Shown here: positions 1 through 8,271 of the stretch, piece by piece
Layout: each line of letters starts with the position of its first letter
How positions within the stretch are numbered: the stretch's first letter is position 1
Source of the DNA: Chryseobacterium sp.
GTDB lineage: Bacteria; Bacteroidota; Bacteroidia; Flavobacteriales; Weeksellaceae
Assembly: GCA_031286615.1 (NCBI GenBank)
Contig: JAITUA010000015.1
Span: 615,132-679,131 of the forward strand
Reading direction: 5' to 3'
Length of the DNA: 64,000 nt
The notes under the pieces: generated by a model
What the model was told of the DNA's origin: nothing
The model's database searches: none
The model's input: only the letters and a program-made list of their open reading frames with translations
Program-made: the position numbers and the translations under genes

Positions 1-2381
1 TTCAGTACTTCATTCAACGAATTAGGTTCCATTCCCTCGTATAATCCCAGATAAGGATAAGGTCTTCCATTGATCAATAAATCTCTTCCTCTGTATACCG
101 GCAGGCTGTTGCCATATTTTGTACGAAACCAGGCTCCGTTTAAAGTAAATCTTGTATTAATTCCAGGAATTCTGTTGGAAGAATATTGAAATTCTACACC
201 TTCCTTATCTACTTTGCTGCCATTTCGCTGAGTGGCATACAGAAAGTTTTCATTCACTGTCTGATAGGGAAGTGTATTCAAATCTGGCGGAGAAGTGATA
301 GCATCGTGATTCAGACCAGAAGTGTCATATTTTTTATATTGATACAAAGCATATTCATTCATGGAACGAAATGCATTGCGCATATTTTCTTTAAAAACAG
401 TAACAGATAACTGATGTGCACCCAGACTGAAATCAACTCTTGCTTCAAATTTTTCATTCACAGCAGGTTCTATTTCAGTATTCTGTGGATTGTATATCAA
501 TGTCTTATAATTGATTCTTCTGTAGTTTGGATTGTTGTGAAAATAATTGAGCTGTTGAATGTCTTTATAAATAAGTTCAGGGTATAATAAATTCAGGTCC
601 GGAAATAAGCTCTGTTTACCATATCCTAATGTTAAAGCTAAAATTGCTTTTTTGTTCATCCAGTCAAACGAAGGAAGTTCCCATTGGAAGTTGGCTCTGG
701 GATCTGTATACCATTTTCCATTCATTTTGAAATGAGAAGGAAGATTCATCATAGCATTTCCTCTTAATCCTAATGCCAATATAAGTTTGTGATTACCTGC
801 ATGCAATGAACTTACAGATTCCAGAAATAATGCTGAAGTCATATAAGCCGGAATATCGCGGTAAGGGCGTGGTCTGAAAGTAGCTTTTGGGTCAATGGGT
901 CTGTAGATGTCAAATAGCTGCCCTTTGCCCCAGTTTTTACTCATCTGCCAATCGAATCCGGCATTGAACTCATGGTGAACAGATTTTGAATCTACCTGAA
1001 AGTTATTGATCATTTTAACAAACAGATCGAGAGGTTTTCCGTCCACTGTATAATTGGAAATATATCTTGGTTCTGGATAATAACCATCGTATTCCCCTTC
1101 AGTTGCTGAGAGAGGAAAGGCCATTGCATTTTCCAGCTGAATAAATTTGGTCTGCTTTATCCTGTCAAATCTTTGGTTAGCCGTTGCCTGAATTTCGGTT
1201 GACCGATAGAATGAAGGCTCATTTTTAGTATACGTAAACAAATTGGAAAGACTCAAAAAATGATTATTCACCTCATAAGAATTGAGTTCGGACAGGTCTA
1301 CATCAGGATCAGATTTTGAACCGTCCAGTGAACCTGTATAACTGAGATTGCTCTGCCATTTACCGGTTCCGTGATCCCATTTTTTTTCTTTTATAACGGC
1401 GATATGAGCGGTAATTCTTTTATAGCTTTCAAGCCGGTCTCTTGGGTCGGATTTTGCATTCAGATAATCCAGTCCTGTATTGATTTTCAGATCTTTTTCT
1501 TTGTTTTCAAAACCTTTGCTTACGGCAAAAAGTTTACTGTAACCATCTGCCTTAAATCTTGCTTTCCATTTTGTGTATCCGGATTTGTTCGTGATTTTTA
1601 CAATTCCTGAAGTCAGGTTTCCATAGACAGCGGACGGAATTCCACGGAGAACTTCCACGCTCTCAATCTGATCCGTAGAAATGGTTCTCATATCTACACC
1701 GCTGTTTATATTAAGCCTTCTCTTAAGTCCGTTATTGGTTTTGTCTGAAAAATCATAAGAATACTGCAGGTTGGCATTAGAGTTTAGCGGAGCACCATCA
1801 ACCAAAAATGTAGTTCCCATAGAAGATGTGTTGTAATCACTGCTTGGTCTGCCGGTTTCGCGGAGGCTTATTTTGTTAACCTGATTAAGAACCGGATCGC
1901 CTGACCTTCCACCAGGAAGAAGTTCCAGAAGATCAGAAAAGCTTGAAGGCTGCAAATGCTGCATAGCCCGCTGGCTGATTATAGAGGAGGAGGTAAGCCC
2001 TTTACCTTCTTTGGCTGTAATAACCACTTCTTCAATAGTATTTATCTTCTCTGCAAATGAAAAAACAAATGCTTCAGACTTTGTCACAGATATTGTACCT
2101 GAATATCCAAGAATTCCGTTTTTCCAGGCCTCGATTTTATATTTTCCGGGGAGAAGATGTGTTTCTGCTATTCCTTTTTCATTGGTAGAAGATGTATAAG
2201 TGTTTTCTTCAGAGAAAATTTTTATTTCAGAGTCTTTTAGTGAAGTCTGATTTTTGTCTTTTATTTCAAAAGTGATTGTAAATTCCAGATTTTGGGACTT
2301 GGCTGCTGTAATCGTGATGATAAAAATAAGAAAGCTGAAAAATCGGAGCCTCAAAGGGAATCGGGAGTCATGGTGTACCAT
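1..2381 (-). CDS. TonB-dependent outer-membrane receptor (C-terminus outside window)
   Basis: The frame is open from ATG at 2381 to the left edge, giving 793 residues with no stop in the window. An in-frame TAA two codons before the ATG fixes the longest start. It begins with a basic N-region and hydrophobic stretch ending near SQ (signal peptide, about residues 1-30). A carboxypeptidase-like regulatory domain follows (about 31-105), then a TonB-box-like IEEVVITAKEG and a plug domain containing FLVDGAPL and IESVEVLRGIPSAVYGN. The rest is beta-barrel with aromatic-rich strands. The family takes up siderophores, metal chelates, vitamins or oligopeptides using TonB energy; the substrate cannot be told here. 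It is the classical receptor type rather than SusC, and no SusD lies next to it. The missing part is probably only the last barrel strands, since such receptors usually have 750-950 residues. Confidence 0.9.
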   Translation of the reverse strand, partial: MVHHDSRFPLRLRFFSFLIFIITITAAKSQNLEFTITFEIKDKNQTSLKDSEIKIFSEENTYTSSTNEKGIAETHLLPGKYKIEAWKNGILGYSGTISVTKSEAFVFSFAEKINTIEEVVITAKEGKGLTSSSIISQRAMQHLQPSSFSDLLELLPGGRSGDPVLNQVNKISLRETGRPSSDYNTSSMGTTFLVDGAPLNSNANLQYSYDFSDKTNNGLKRRLNINSGVDMRTISTDQIESVEVLRGIPSAVYGNLTSGIVKITNKSGYTKWKARFKADGYSKLFAVSKGFENKEKDLKINTGLDYLNAKSDPRDRLESYKRITAHIAVIKEKKWDHGTGKWQSNLSYTGSLDGSKSDPDVDLSELNSYEVNNHFLSLSNLFTYTKNEPSFYRSTEIQATANQRFDRIKQTKFIQLENAMAFPLSATEGEYDGYYPEPRYISNYTVDGKPLDLFVKMINNFQVDSKSVHHEFNAGFDWQMSKNWGKGQLFDIYRPIDPKATFRPRPYRDIPAYMTSALFLESVSSLHAGNHKLILALGLRGNAMMNLPSHFKMNGKWYTDPRANFQWELPSFDWMNKKAILALTLGYGKQSLFPDLNLLYPELIYKDIQQLNYFHNNPNYRRINYKTLIYNPQNTEIEPAVNEKFEARVDFSLGAHQLSVTVFKENMRNAFRSMNEYALYQYKKYDTSGLNHDAITSPPDLNTLPYQTVNENFLYATQRNGSKVDKEGVEFQYSSNRIPGINTRFTLNGAWFRTKYGNSLPVYRGRDLLINGRPYPYLGLYEGMEPNSLNEVL

Positions 2382-2399
2382 CTGGCATTATTCTTTCGG

Positions 2400-2407
2400 C
2401 AAAAGTA
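2400..2407 (-). promoter_or_regulatory. Candidate -7 box for the TonB receptor gene
   Basis: On the minus strand this reads TACTTTTG, an exact match to the Bacteroidota -7 consensus TAnnTTTG, about 19 bases before the receptor ATG. No good -33 TTG is seen at the usual spacing. Confidence 0.45.
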
Positions 2408-2620
2408 AGAGCATCAATATAAGTTTACTAATTTTATTTAGAATAATTTAAAATAAATGACAAGAATCATTTTTGCTGTTTTAATAATATTTTTGTTGAA
2501 AGTTGAAATTTTTAGATGTAAAATGGTTTGTAATAATGAATTGCATAATTATGTTTTATTTTAGGTGCAATTTATCTCTAACTATTTTTTGTGGAGTTAT
2601 TGGATTGGCATAAATGAAAA
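2408..2620. other. Intergenic stretch, no gene seen
   Basis: AT-rich gap between the receptor promoter and the terminator of the next gene. I find no convincing ORF, repeat or RNA gene in it. Confidence 0.5.
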
Positions 2621-2640
2621 GCACTTCATTGCTGAAGTGC
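2611..2640 (-). terminator. Rho-independent terminator of the T9SS hydrolase gene
   Basis: Perfect 8-bp stem GCACTTCA/TGAAGTGC with loop TTGC (2621-2640). On the minus strand a T-rich run (TTTTCATTTA, 2611-2620) follows. Confidence 0.75.
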
Positions 2641-2681
2641 CAAAAATTAACTTGAAATGAGATATAGAAGAGTGATTGATT

Positions 2682-4640
2682 CTAAAGTTTTACTTTTTTA
2701 TTAATGATTTTTCCATTAGAAAGCGTGACCTGTACCAGATAAACGCCCGGTTCTAAATTTCGGGATTCAAACTGTTGTCTGTTAACTTCCTGCTGAGCGA
2801 TCAGAGCACCGGAAATACTATAGATGCTGATGTTTTTAATATCATTGCCTGCTTTTGCAATAATTTGCTGCTTTTGAGTGAAAATATCAGTACTGTTCTC
2901 AGGAGATGATGTACCTCCAATTGCTTTATTGAACTGAAGATTGTAATAGGGAGTTACCACTTCAAACGTATAGTTTTTACTTTCGAGATCCTGTACATTG
3001 ATACCTCCGGTTTCACGGTATTGTTGCTGAGAAATACTTTTGATCAGTGTTTTGTTTTCATCAAAAACGTTTACGGCAGTAAGTTCATCCGGATTAACTT
3101 TTAATTGTAAAAACGATGAGTTCGCAGATTGTACGATTTCGTTTTCAGCAACTTCCTGAGGCGTGTTTTTGATGTATGGAATTATTTTATTTTCATTGTT
3201 TTCCGATACTTTTAATAAATAAACTCCGTCTTTCAAAGTGGATAAATTTTGTTCACTGGCTGTTCTGTTCTGAGCTTTTTCTTGATTGAAGTCTGTTATT
3301 TCAATCAACTGCATATTGCCCAGATCCGGTTTTATTTGTGAAGAGAGGGGAGAAGGTTTTTCAGATGTTTTTTCTGCTGACTGTTTGCCGAAAACAGATC
3401 CTGCAATTGCCCATTCATTAAGAAGTCCGCCGCTTCTCAACGTATTGAATTTAGCATTTGAAGCCAAAGTAAAAGGAAGAACCCCGCCTACATGGCCAAG
3501 TGGTCCCCAGTAAAATGAATCTAATTTATACTTATTTAAATCCCACCATGCATAATAGCCACGTTGAACATCGATAGTTTTAGAAGTATTTTCAGGTGGA
3601 ATAGCTAAATCAACAGTAGAATGGCCTAATGTCATTGGAGTTTTGTTGTACCAGTCGTACACATCCTTTGGTTTCATGCACTGTCTTAGCTTGTTATTGG
3701 GATTGTTGGTAACATCATTCACGAAATTTGTCGTAAAGAGTTTTCTCCATATCACTGGCCCCCATAAAAGTCCGCCGTTATCCTGAACAACATGATAATT
3801 GTATTTATCAAGATATTCTGCGGAAATGACTTCCGAAATATTGTTATTATATGTTTTGTATCCCGTATTGTTGCAGGTATGGAGAACATTGGCCAGGAAT
3901 GAGGTAAATGGATAAATATCTTTCTCCAAAACTCCTTTATTTAAAGTAACTCCTGAGAAATCATAGGGTCCGTCTCCCATATACGCATATTTGAATTTGA
4001 TATTATTAGGATTCGAGATGCTTAATCTTTTTAGAGTAGACATCGCAGCATGGGCTCCCTGGGAATATCCGGCTAAAAAGTACTCATCATAGCGTTTAAC
4101 TCCTAATTGACCGAGTACTTTGTTGGCAGCCGTGATGAAATCAATAGTCGCGCCTGCTTCAGTTGCATAGTCTACATAAGGATGAACTCCCTCTCCGGTT
4201 CCCATTCCTACGTAATCAGGAGCCATTAAAATATAGCCATTGAGTACATAAGACAATTCAACAACAAACCCTGCTGTTAGTGCTCCTTTGAAATTAGACG
4301 GAACATTATTTCTGCTGTCTGTAGTTCCGTGATCAGATACAACTGTTGATAATTTGAAGCCTACGTTGGGATACATTAGCAACCCGGTAGCTTTTACAAG
4401 AACATTGTTTTCATTTTTGGTGTAGTAAGTGATTTTGTAGCCCTTTAGCCCCACATTAAAGCTGTTCAGGTAGCTGGCAAATTCCGGAGCATCCTGATCA
4501 CCAAGATTATTGGAGATAAAATTGATGACTCCCTGGGGTGTTAAATCCAGTTTCTGTTCCGCACTTACGACATCTCCAGCCTGCTGTGCAAAGTAGAATG
4601 GGGCAGTAAGGCCCAGTAAAAAAGTTGTAATTTTTCTCAT
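2682..4640 (-). CDS. Secreted alpha/beta hydrolase with T9SS sorting domain
   Basis: 652 residues. Signal peptide MRKITTFLLGLTAPFYFAQ, then an alpha/beta-hydrolase domain (about 60-420). The nucleophile elbow is GYSQGA with Ser193. A probable acid Asp lies in GHSTVDLAIPP and a probable His in GPLGHVGG. The segment HGTTDSRNN upstream fits the oxyanion region. The arrangement resembles secretory lipase/prolyl-oligopeptidase-type esterases. The C-terminal about 75 residues (ISIYSISGALI, LEPGVYLVQV, final KKVKL) are a type A T9SS sorting domain, so the protein should cross the outer membrane by type IX secretion and lose this tail. Between them is a 100-residue linker or Ig-like region. It is a single-gene unit with its own terminator. 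Substrate unknown; an ester or peptide is likely. Confidence 0.85.
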   Translation of the reverse strand: MRKITTFLLGLTAPFYFAQQAGDVVSAEQKLDLTPQGVINFISNNLGDQDAPEFASYLNSFNVGLKGYKITYYTKNENNVLVKATGLLMYPNVGFKLSTVVSDHGTTDSRNNVPSNFKGALTAGFVVELSYVLNGYILMAPDYVGMGTGEGVHPYVDYATEAGATIDFITAANKVLGQLGVKRYDEYFLAGYSQGAHAAMSTLKRLSISNPNNIKFKYAYMGDGPYDFSGVTLNKGVLEKDIYPFTSFLANVLHTCNNTGYKTYNNNISEVISAEYLDKYNYHVVQDNGGLLWGPVIWRKLFTTNFVNDVTNNPNNKLRQCMKPKDVYDWYNKTPMTLGHSTVDLAIPPENTSKTIDVQRGYYAWWDLNKYKLDSFYWGPLGHVGGVLPFTLASNAKFNTLRSGGLLNEWAIAGSVFGKQSAEKTSEKPSPLSSQIKPDLGNMQLIEITDFNQEKAQNRTASEQNLSTLKDGVYLLKVSENNENKIIPYIKNTPQEVAENEIVQSANSSFLQLKVNPDELTAVNVFDENKTLIKSISQQQYRETGGINVQDLESKNYTFEVVTPYYNLQFNKAIGGTSSPENSTDIFTQKQQIIAKAGNDIKNISIYSISGALIAQQEVNRQQFESRNLEPGVYLVQVTLSNGKIINKKVKL

Positions 4641-4661
4641 ATTGATGTATTTTCTATGGTA

Positions 4662-4669
4662 TTAAGGTA
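4662..4669 (-). promoter_or_regulatory. Candidate -7 box for the T9SS hydrolase gene
   Basis: Minus-strand TACCTTAA, a weak match to TAnnTTTG, preceded by a TTG about 16 bases upstream and 22 bases from the start codon. Confidence 0.3.
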
Positions 4670-4751
4670 ATGACTTTAATAAATTCAAGAAAATATTACG
4701 ACATCAATAATTATTCATTGAATATCAATTCTCTGCAATGTGAGTAAAATA

Positions 4752-4780
4752 AAAGAGTCTGACCCTCGGCCAGACTCTTT
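4752..4780 (-). terminator. Terminator of the glutaryl-CoA dehydrogenase gene
   Basis: Ten-base perfect stem AAAGAGTCTG/CAGACTCTTT around a nine-base loop. A T-rich tract follows on both strands, so it may act in both directions. Confidence 0.8.
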
Positions 4781-4798
4781 TTATATATTTTGTATTTT

Positions 4799-5977
4799 TT
4801 AGAAAGCGTTGATTCCCGTAATGTCTAATCCGGTGATCAATAAGTGAACATCATGTGTTCCTTCGTAAGTGATCACAGATTCAAGGTTAGCAGCGTGTCT
4901 CATCATTGGGAATTCACCCATGATTCCCATACCACCCAGGATCTGTCTGGATTCTCTGGCAATTTCAATAGCCATATTAACGTTGTTACGCTTAGCCATA
5001 GAGATTTGAGCAGGAGTTGCTTTGTGAGCATTTTTAAGATTTCCTAACTGAAGACATAATAACTGAGCTTTTGTAATCTCAGTTAAGAATTCAGCCAGTT
5101 TTTTCTGCTGAAGCTGGTAAGAACCAATTGGTTTTCCAAACTGTTTTCTTTCCTTAGAGTACTGAACAGCAGTACAGTGGCAGTCAATAGCAGCACCGAT
5201 TACTCCCCATGAAATTCCATATCTTGCAGAGTTCAGACAAGATAAAGGCCCTTTCAGTCCTGTTACTCCAGGAAGAAGGTTTTCTTTGGGTACTTTTACA
5301 TCATTGAATACCAATTCTCCGGTTTTTGATGCTCTTAAGCTCCATTTATTGTGAGTTTCGGGGGTAGTAAATCCTTCCATTCCTCTTTCAACGATCAATC
5401 CCTGTACTTTTCCTTCTTCATTTTTTGCCCATACTACAGCGATATCGCATAGAGGGGAATTGGTGATCCACATTTTAGCCCCATTCAAAAGATAATGATC
5501 TCCCATATCTTTAAAATAAGTTTCCATAGAACCCGGGTCTGAACCATGATTAGGCTCTGTCAATCCAAAAGATCCGATCATTTCTCCGGCAGCAAGCTTA
5601 GGAAGATATTTCATTTTCTGTTCCTCAGAACCGAATTCATTGATAGGAAACATCACCAAAGAGCTCTGAACTGAAGCTGCAGAACGTACTGCTGAATCTC
5701 CTCTTTCCAACTCCTGCATAATCAGACCATAAGAAATCTGGTCTAATCCTGAACCGCCATACTCAACCGGGATATAAGGTCCCAATGCTCCGATTTTCCC
5801 TAATTCTCTCATAAGATTAGGTATATCTGTATGATTTTGAGCGGCCTGATCAATCTGCGGCATTACAAAACTTTCAACCCAGTCTCTTACAGACTGGCGG
5901 ATTAGTTTGTGTTCTTCAGTAAGTAAAGCATCAATTCCATAATAATCAGGGATGCTTGTAAGAGGATAATATGACAT
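4799..5977 (-). CDS. gcdH: Acyl-CoA dehydrogenase, glutaryl-CoA dehydrogenase type
   Basis: 392 residues, the normal family length. It is an FAD flavoprotein that oxidatively decarboxylates glutaryl-CoA to crotonyl-CoA in lysine/tryptophan degradation. Glutaryl-CoA dehydrogenase signatures are RSAASVQSSLVM, GLTEPNHGSDPG, AKMWITNSP, KWSLRAS and the C-terminal YEGTHDVHLLI. The catalytic-base Glu is Glu372 in YEGTHD. Acyl-CoA dehydrogenase N, middle and C domains are all intact. It is cytoplasmic. No other lysine-degradation gene is adjacent and it has its own terminator and promoter, so it looks monocistronic. The start is the first ATG of the frame and fits family N-termini. Confidence 0.92.
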   Translation of the reverse strand: MSYYPLTSIPDYYGIDALLTEEHKLIRQSVRDWVESFVMPQIDQAAQNHTDIPNLMRELGKIGALGPYIPVEYGGSGLDQISYGLIMQELERGDSAVRSAASVQSSLVMFPINEFGSEEQKMKYLPKLAAGEMIGSFGLTEPNHGSDPGSMETYFKDMGDHYLLNGAKMWITNSPLCDIAVVWAKNEEGKVQGLIVERGMEGFTTPETHNKWSLRASKTGELVFNDVKVPKENLLPGVTGLKGPLSCLNSARYGISWGVIGAAIDCHCTAVQYSKERKQFGKPIGSYQLQQKKLAEFLTEITKAQLLCLQLGNLKNAHKATPAQISMAKRNNVNMAIEIARESRQILGGMGIMGEFPMMRHAANLESVITYEGTHDVHLLITGLDITGINAF

Positions 5978-5993
5978 GATTTTTTGATTTGGT

Positions 5994-6001
5994 TAAAAGT
6001 A
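5994..6001 (-). promoter_or_regulatory. Candidate -7 box for gcdH
   Basis: Minus-strand TACTTTTA, one base off TAnnTTTG, 17 bases before the gcdH ATG. Confidence 0.35.
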
Positions 6002-6105
6002 ACATTTTTCGTGGTGTCTTGAAAATTTTTTTGAAAACTTATCTTTCAGTTGGTTTTCAGACAGATAATGCTCTTTTTATTTGTTTATAAGATAAATTCA
6101 GTGTT

Positions 6106-6894
6106 TTAAGCCTCCTCATCATTAGATATAGGATACTGATTGGTAGAATTGTGCACCTTGCTTTTAAATTTATACAGATAAGGAGCTTTATTAGCTGAGC
6201 CATCATATAATTTTTCCAGCCTGTCAAGAATATTTAAACTTAAGATTTTGCGTTGGAAGTTATTTCTTCGGAATTTTTGCCCCAAAATGGTTTCATAAAG
6301 AGATTGAAGATCTTTCATCGTAAACTTTTCAGGAAGCAGATTGCTGGCCGCTACTTCTGTATTAATATTCATCCGCAGGTATTCTAAGCCTGTTTCTATG
6401 ATTCTGTCGTGATCAAAGGCCATCTTGGGAAGATTGCTTACCTCAAACCATTCACAACTTTCATTGAAGGCATCGGGGAAAGTATTGGCCATTGAAAAAT
6501 CAATAAGGCTGCAATATCCTACTGTGATGAATCTTTGAAAAATCCAGTGATCTTCCGGTACCTCAATTCCTTTATTGTTAAGAAGAATCTGATGAACATT
6601 ATTTTCTGTACGGTCTATTCTCCCAAACGTATGAAACTGTTTCAGAAATATATCTTTAAGATGTGTTCTTTCGAATAAAACCCTTGCTGCAGCTTCCCTT
6701 AAATCTTCATCATTGAAAACAAAACCACCCGGAAGTGACCATAAATCCAGATCGTGATACTTTAAAAGAAGAACTTTCAAAATGTTATTATGAAAGCCGA
6801 ATATAGTACAGTCCACAGAGATATGGGCAACAAAATCTTTGGTATCGATAAGTTCCCTAAGTGTTTCTTTACTTTTTGTGTCTTTGATTTTCAT
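6106..6894 (-). CDS. NrtR-like transcription regulator (Nudix domain plus winged helix)
   Basis: 262 residues. Residues about 20-165 form a Nudix fold with LWSLPGGFVFNDEDLREAAA. The Nudix box is degenerate: the canonical REUxEExGU part reads RVLFERTHL, so the metal-binding glutamates are mostly lost. About 175-245 is a C-terminal winged helix (FTMKDLQSLYETILGQKFRRNNF ends its recognition part with RRNNF). This combination is the NrtR family, whose Bacteroidetes members include sugar-catabolism regulators such as the arabinose regulator AraR. It lies 16 bases downstream of an MFS transporter on the same strand and divergent from a glycan locus. The inferred job is to sense a sugar or nucleotide-sugar and control these genes. 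Hydrolase activity is unlikely. Confidence 0.82.
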   Translation of the reverse strand: MKIKDTKSKETLRELIDTKDFVAHISVDCTIFGFHNNILKVLLLKYHDLDLWSLPGGFVFNDEDLREAAARVLFERTHLKDIFLKQFHTFGRIDRTENNVHQILLNNKGIEVPEDHWIFQRFITVGYCSLIDFSMANTFPDAFNESCEWFEVSNLPKMAFDHDRIIETGLEYLRMNINTEVAASNLLPEKFTMKDLQSLYETILGQKFRRNNFQRKILSLNILDRLEKLYDGSANKAPYLYKFKSKVHNSTNQYPISNDEEA

Positions 6895-6910
6895 GGCAGT
6901 AAAAATAAAA

Positions 6911-8095
6911 CTATTTTCTTTTTGAAACGTTAAAAAATACTAAACTGGTAACAAAAAGAATAATAACGAAAAATAATATATATAATGGATAAAAGTTTAA
7001 TAATTGTTTTTCAAATAAAACAGCCATAATAATTGAGCTTACAGAGCTGCCCAGAGAAGAAAAAATAACAATGAGAGAAGTGAATAGGTTTACCTTTTCT
7101 TTATCCATCTGTGCAATCATTTTTGAATTGATGACAGGATAGAGCGGTGACAAAAACAAACCGATCACAGGAAATAAGAAGAGAATTATTTTTGAATCTA
7201 CTGAATCAAAATACTGTACACCTACAATAATCACCAATAAAGAAATAATGAAAGCCATACATGAAAGATAGTAGCCCGGTAAAGAAAATCTACGGATAAT
7301 ATTGGCTGTTATTGTTCTCCCTACATAAGAAAAAACTGCCAGAAAGGATGTAGCCTGAAGAGCAAAAAATGAATTGACTTTCAGATGATTCTTATAAAAA
7401 GACGGAAGCCAGGAGTTGAATCCCTGTTCTACAAAAACGATAAAAAATATAACCCCAAGGAATAATAGTATTGAAGGAGTTACAAATCCTGAAAGCTCAG
7501 TGAATACACTTTTGTTTTCCAAAGGTTTAGCCTCAGAAATTGTAATTTTTGATAACAGGAATATCGTTAATGCGGATAAGAAAGCGATTAATAAAAAACA
7601 AAATTTCCAATATTCAGAGTATTCACTGGATACCACCCATCCAAAGCAGGTATTGACTACAAAGATTCCGATCATAAAAGAAGCTTCTACGCTGTTCATC
7701 GTCTTTGCCAGCGATTTTTCATCTGAAATATTGTTCCTTATAATCCCGAAAACGCAGATTTTACCAATCGCAAAACACGCCCCAATGATGGCAAACCATA
7801 ATTTAAAAAACCAGAAAACCTCTATAAATGGCAGCAGACAAGAACAAAAACCAACAATTACCAAAGCTGAAATCAATGCTTTTTTGGTTCCCGTTTTGTT
7901 GATGAAACTTACTGCAAAAAGAGAGATAAATGCGATAGGTAAGTCTTTAAAAGATTCTAAGAAACCCAATTCTCCGTAGGTGATTTTCTCTTCAGACAAC
8001 TGCAGAATGATCAATCCCATACAGTTCAAAACCATTGAAAAAATTAGAAAGGTAAGTTTTAACGGAAGAGAAATTTTAGAAAGCTTGATGATCAT
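6911..8095 (-). CDS. MFS transporter, probable sugar importer
   Basis: 394 residues with about 12 hydrophobic segments and short basic cytoplasmic loops (NKTGTKKA after TM2, a weak form of the MFS signature; RRFSLPGYY mid-protein). The layout with a longer central loop near ITISEAKPLENKS fits two six-helix halves. It sits 16 bases upstream of the NrtR-like gene, so the two are probably one transcript, and it is divergent from the SusC operon across 176 bases. That position suggests inner-membrane import of the mono- or oligosaccharide released by the glycan locus, with glucose or gluco-oligosaccharide as the best guess. Proton symport is family knowledge. The substrate is inferred from context only. 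Confidence 0.75.
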   Translation of the reverse strand: MIIKLSKISLPLKLTFLIFSMVLNCMGLIILQLSEEKITYGELGFLESFKDLPIAFISLFAVSFINKTGTKKALISALVIVGFCSCLLPFIEVFWFFKLWFAIIGACFAIGKICVFGIIRNNISDEKSLAKTMNSVEASFMIGIFVVNTCFGWVVSSEYSEYWKFCFLLIAFLSALTIFLLSKITISEAKPLENKSVFTELSGFVTPSILLFLGVIFFIVFVEQGFNSWLPSFYKNHLKVNSFFALQATSFLAVFSYVGRTITANIIRRFSLPGYYLSCMAFIISLLVIIVGVQYFDSVDSKIILFLFPVIGLFLSPLYPVINSKMIAQMDKEKVNLFTSLIVIFSSLGSSVSSIIMAVLFEKQLLNFYPLYILFFVIILFVTSLVFFNVSKRK

Positions 8096-8146
8096 TTTGG
8101 GAGACTACTTTATTGTTTTTTTGTGAAATTTTATGAAATATTGATG

Positions 8147-8154
8147 CGAAGATA
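8147..8154 (-). promoter_or_regulatory. Candidate -7 box for the MFS/NrtR operon
   Basis: Minus-strand TATCTTCG, one base off TAnnTTTG, about 52 bases before the MFS start codon. Confidence 0.4.
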
Positions 8155-8240
8155 GGGCTTCTAACCCTGAAAAATAAAAGAAAAATTAAAATATTTATGA
8201 ATAGAATGTTAATTAATTGAAAAAAAATATATTTTTATTG

Positions 8241-8253
8241 TCTCAATTTGAGA
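8241..8253. promoter_or_regulatory. Palindrome upstream of susC, candidate operator
   Basis: TCTCAA-T-TTGAGA is a perfect 6+1+6 inverted repeat 19-31 bases before the susC ATG. It overlaps TCAATTTG, a possible -7 box, so a bound protein could block transcription. It is the obvious candidate site for the divergently encoded NrtR-like regulator. I found no second copy in the divergent gap. Confidence 0.45.
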
Positions 8254-8271
8254 ATTAAACAATAACTGTAT

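Noticed and set aside
2011-2199. Plus-strand ORF inside the TonB receptor region
   Set aside because: It is antisense to a long, clearly coding frame with signal peptide and plug motifs.
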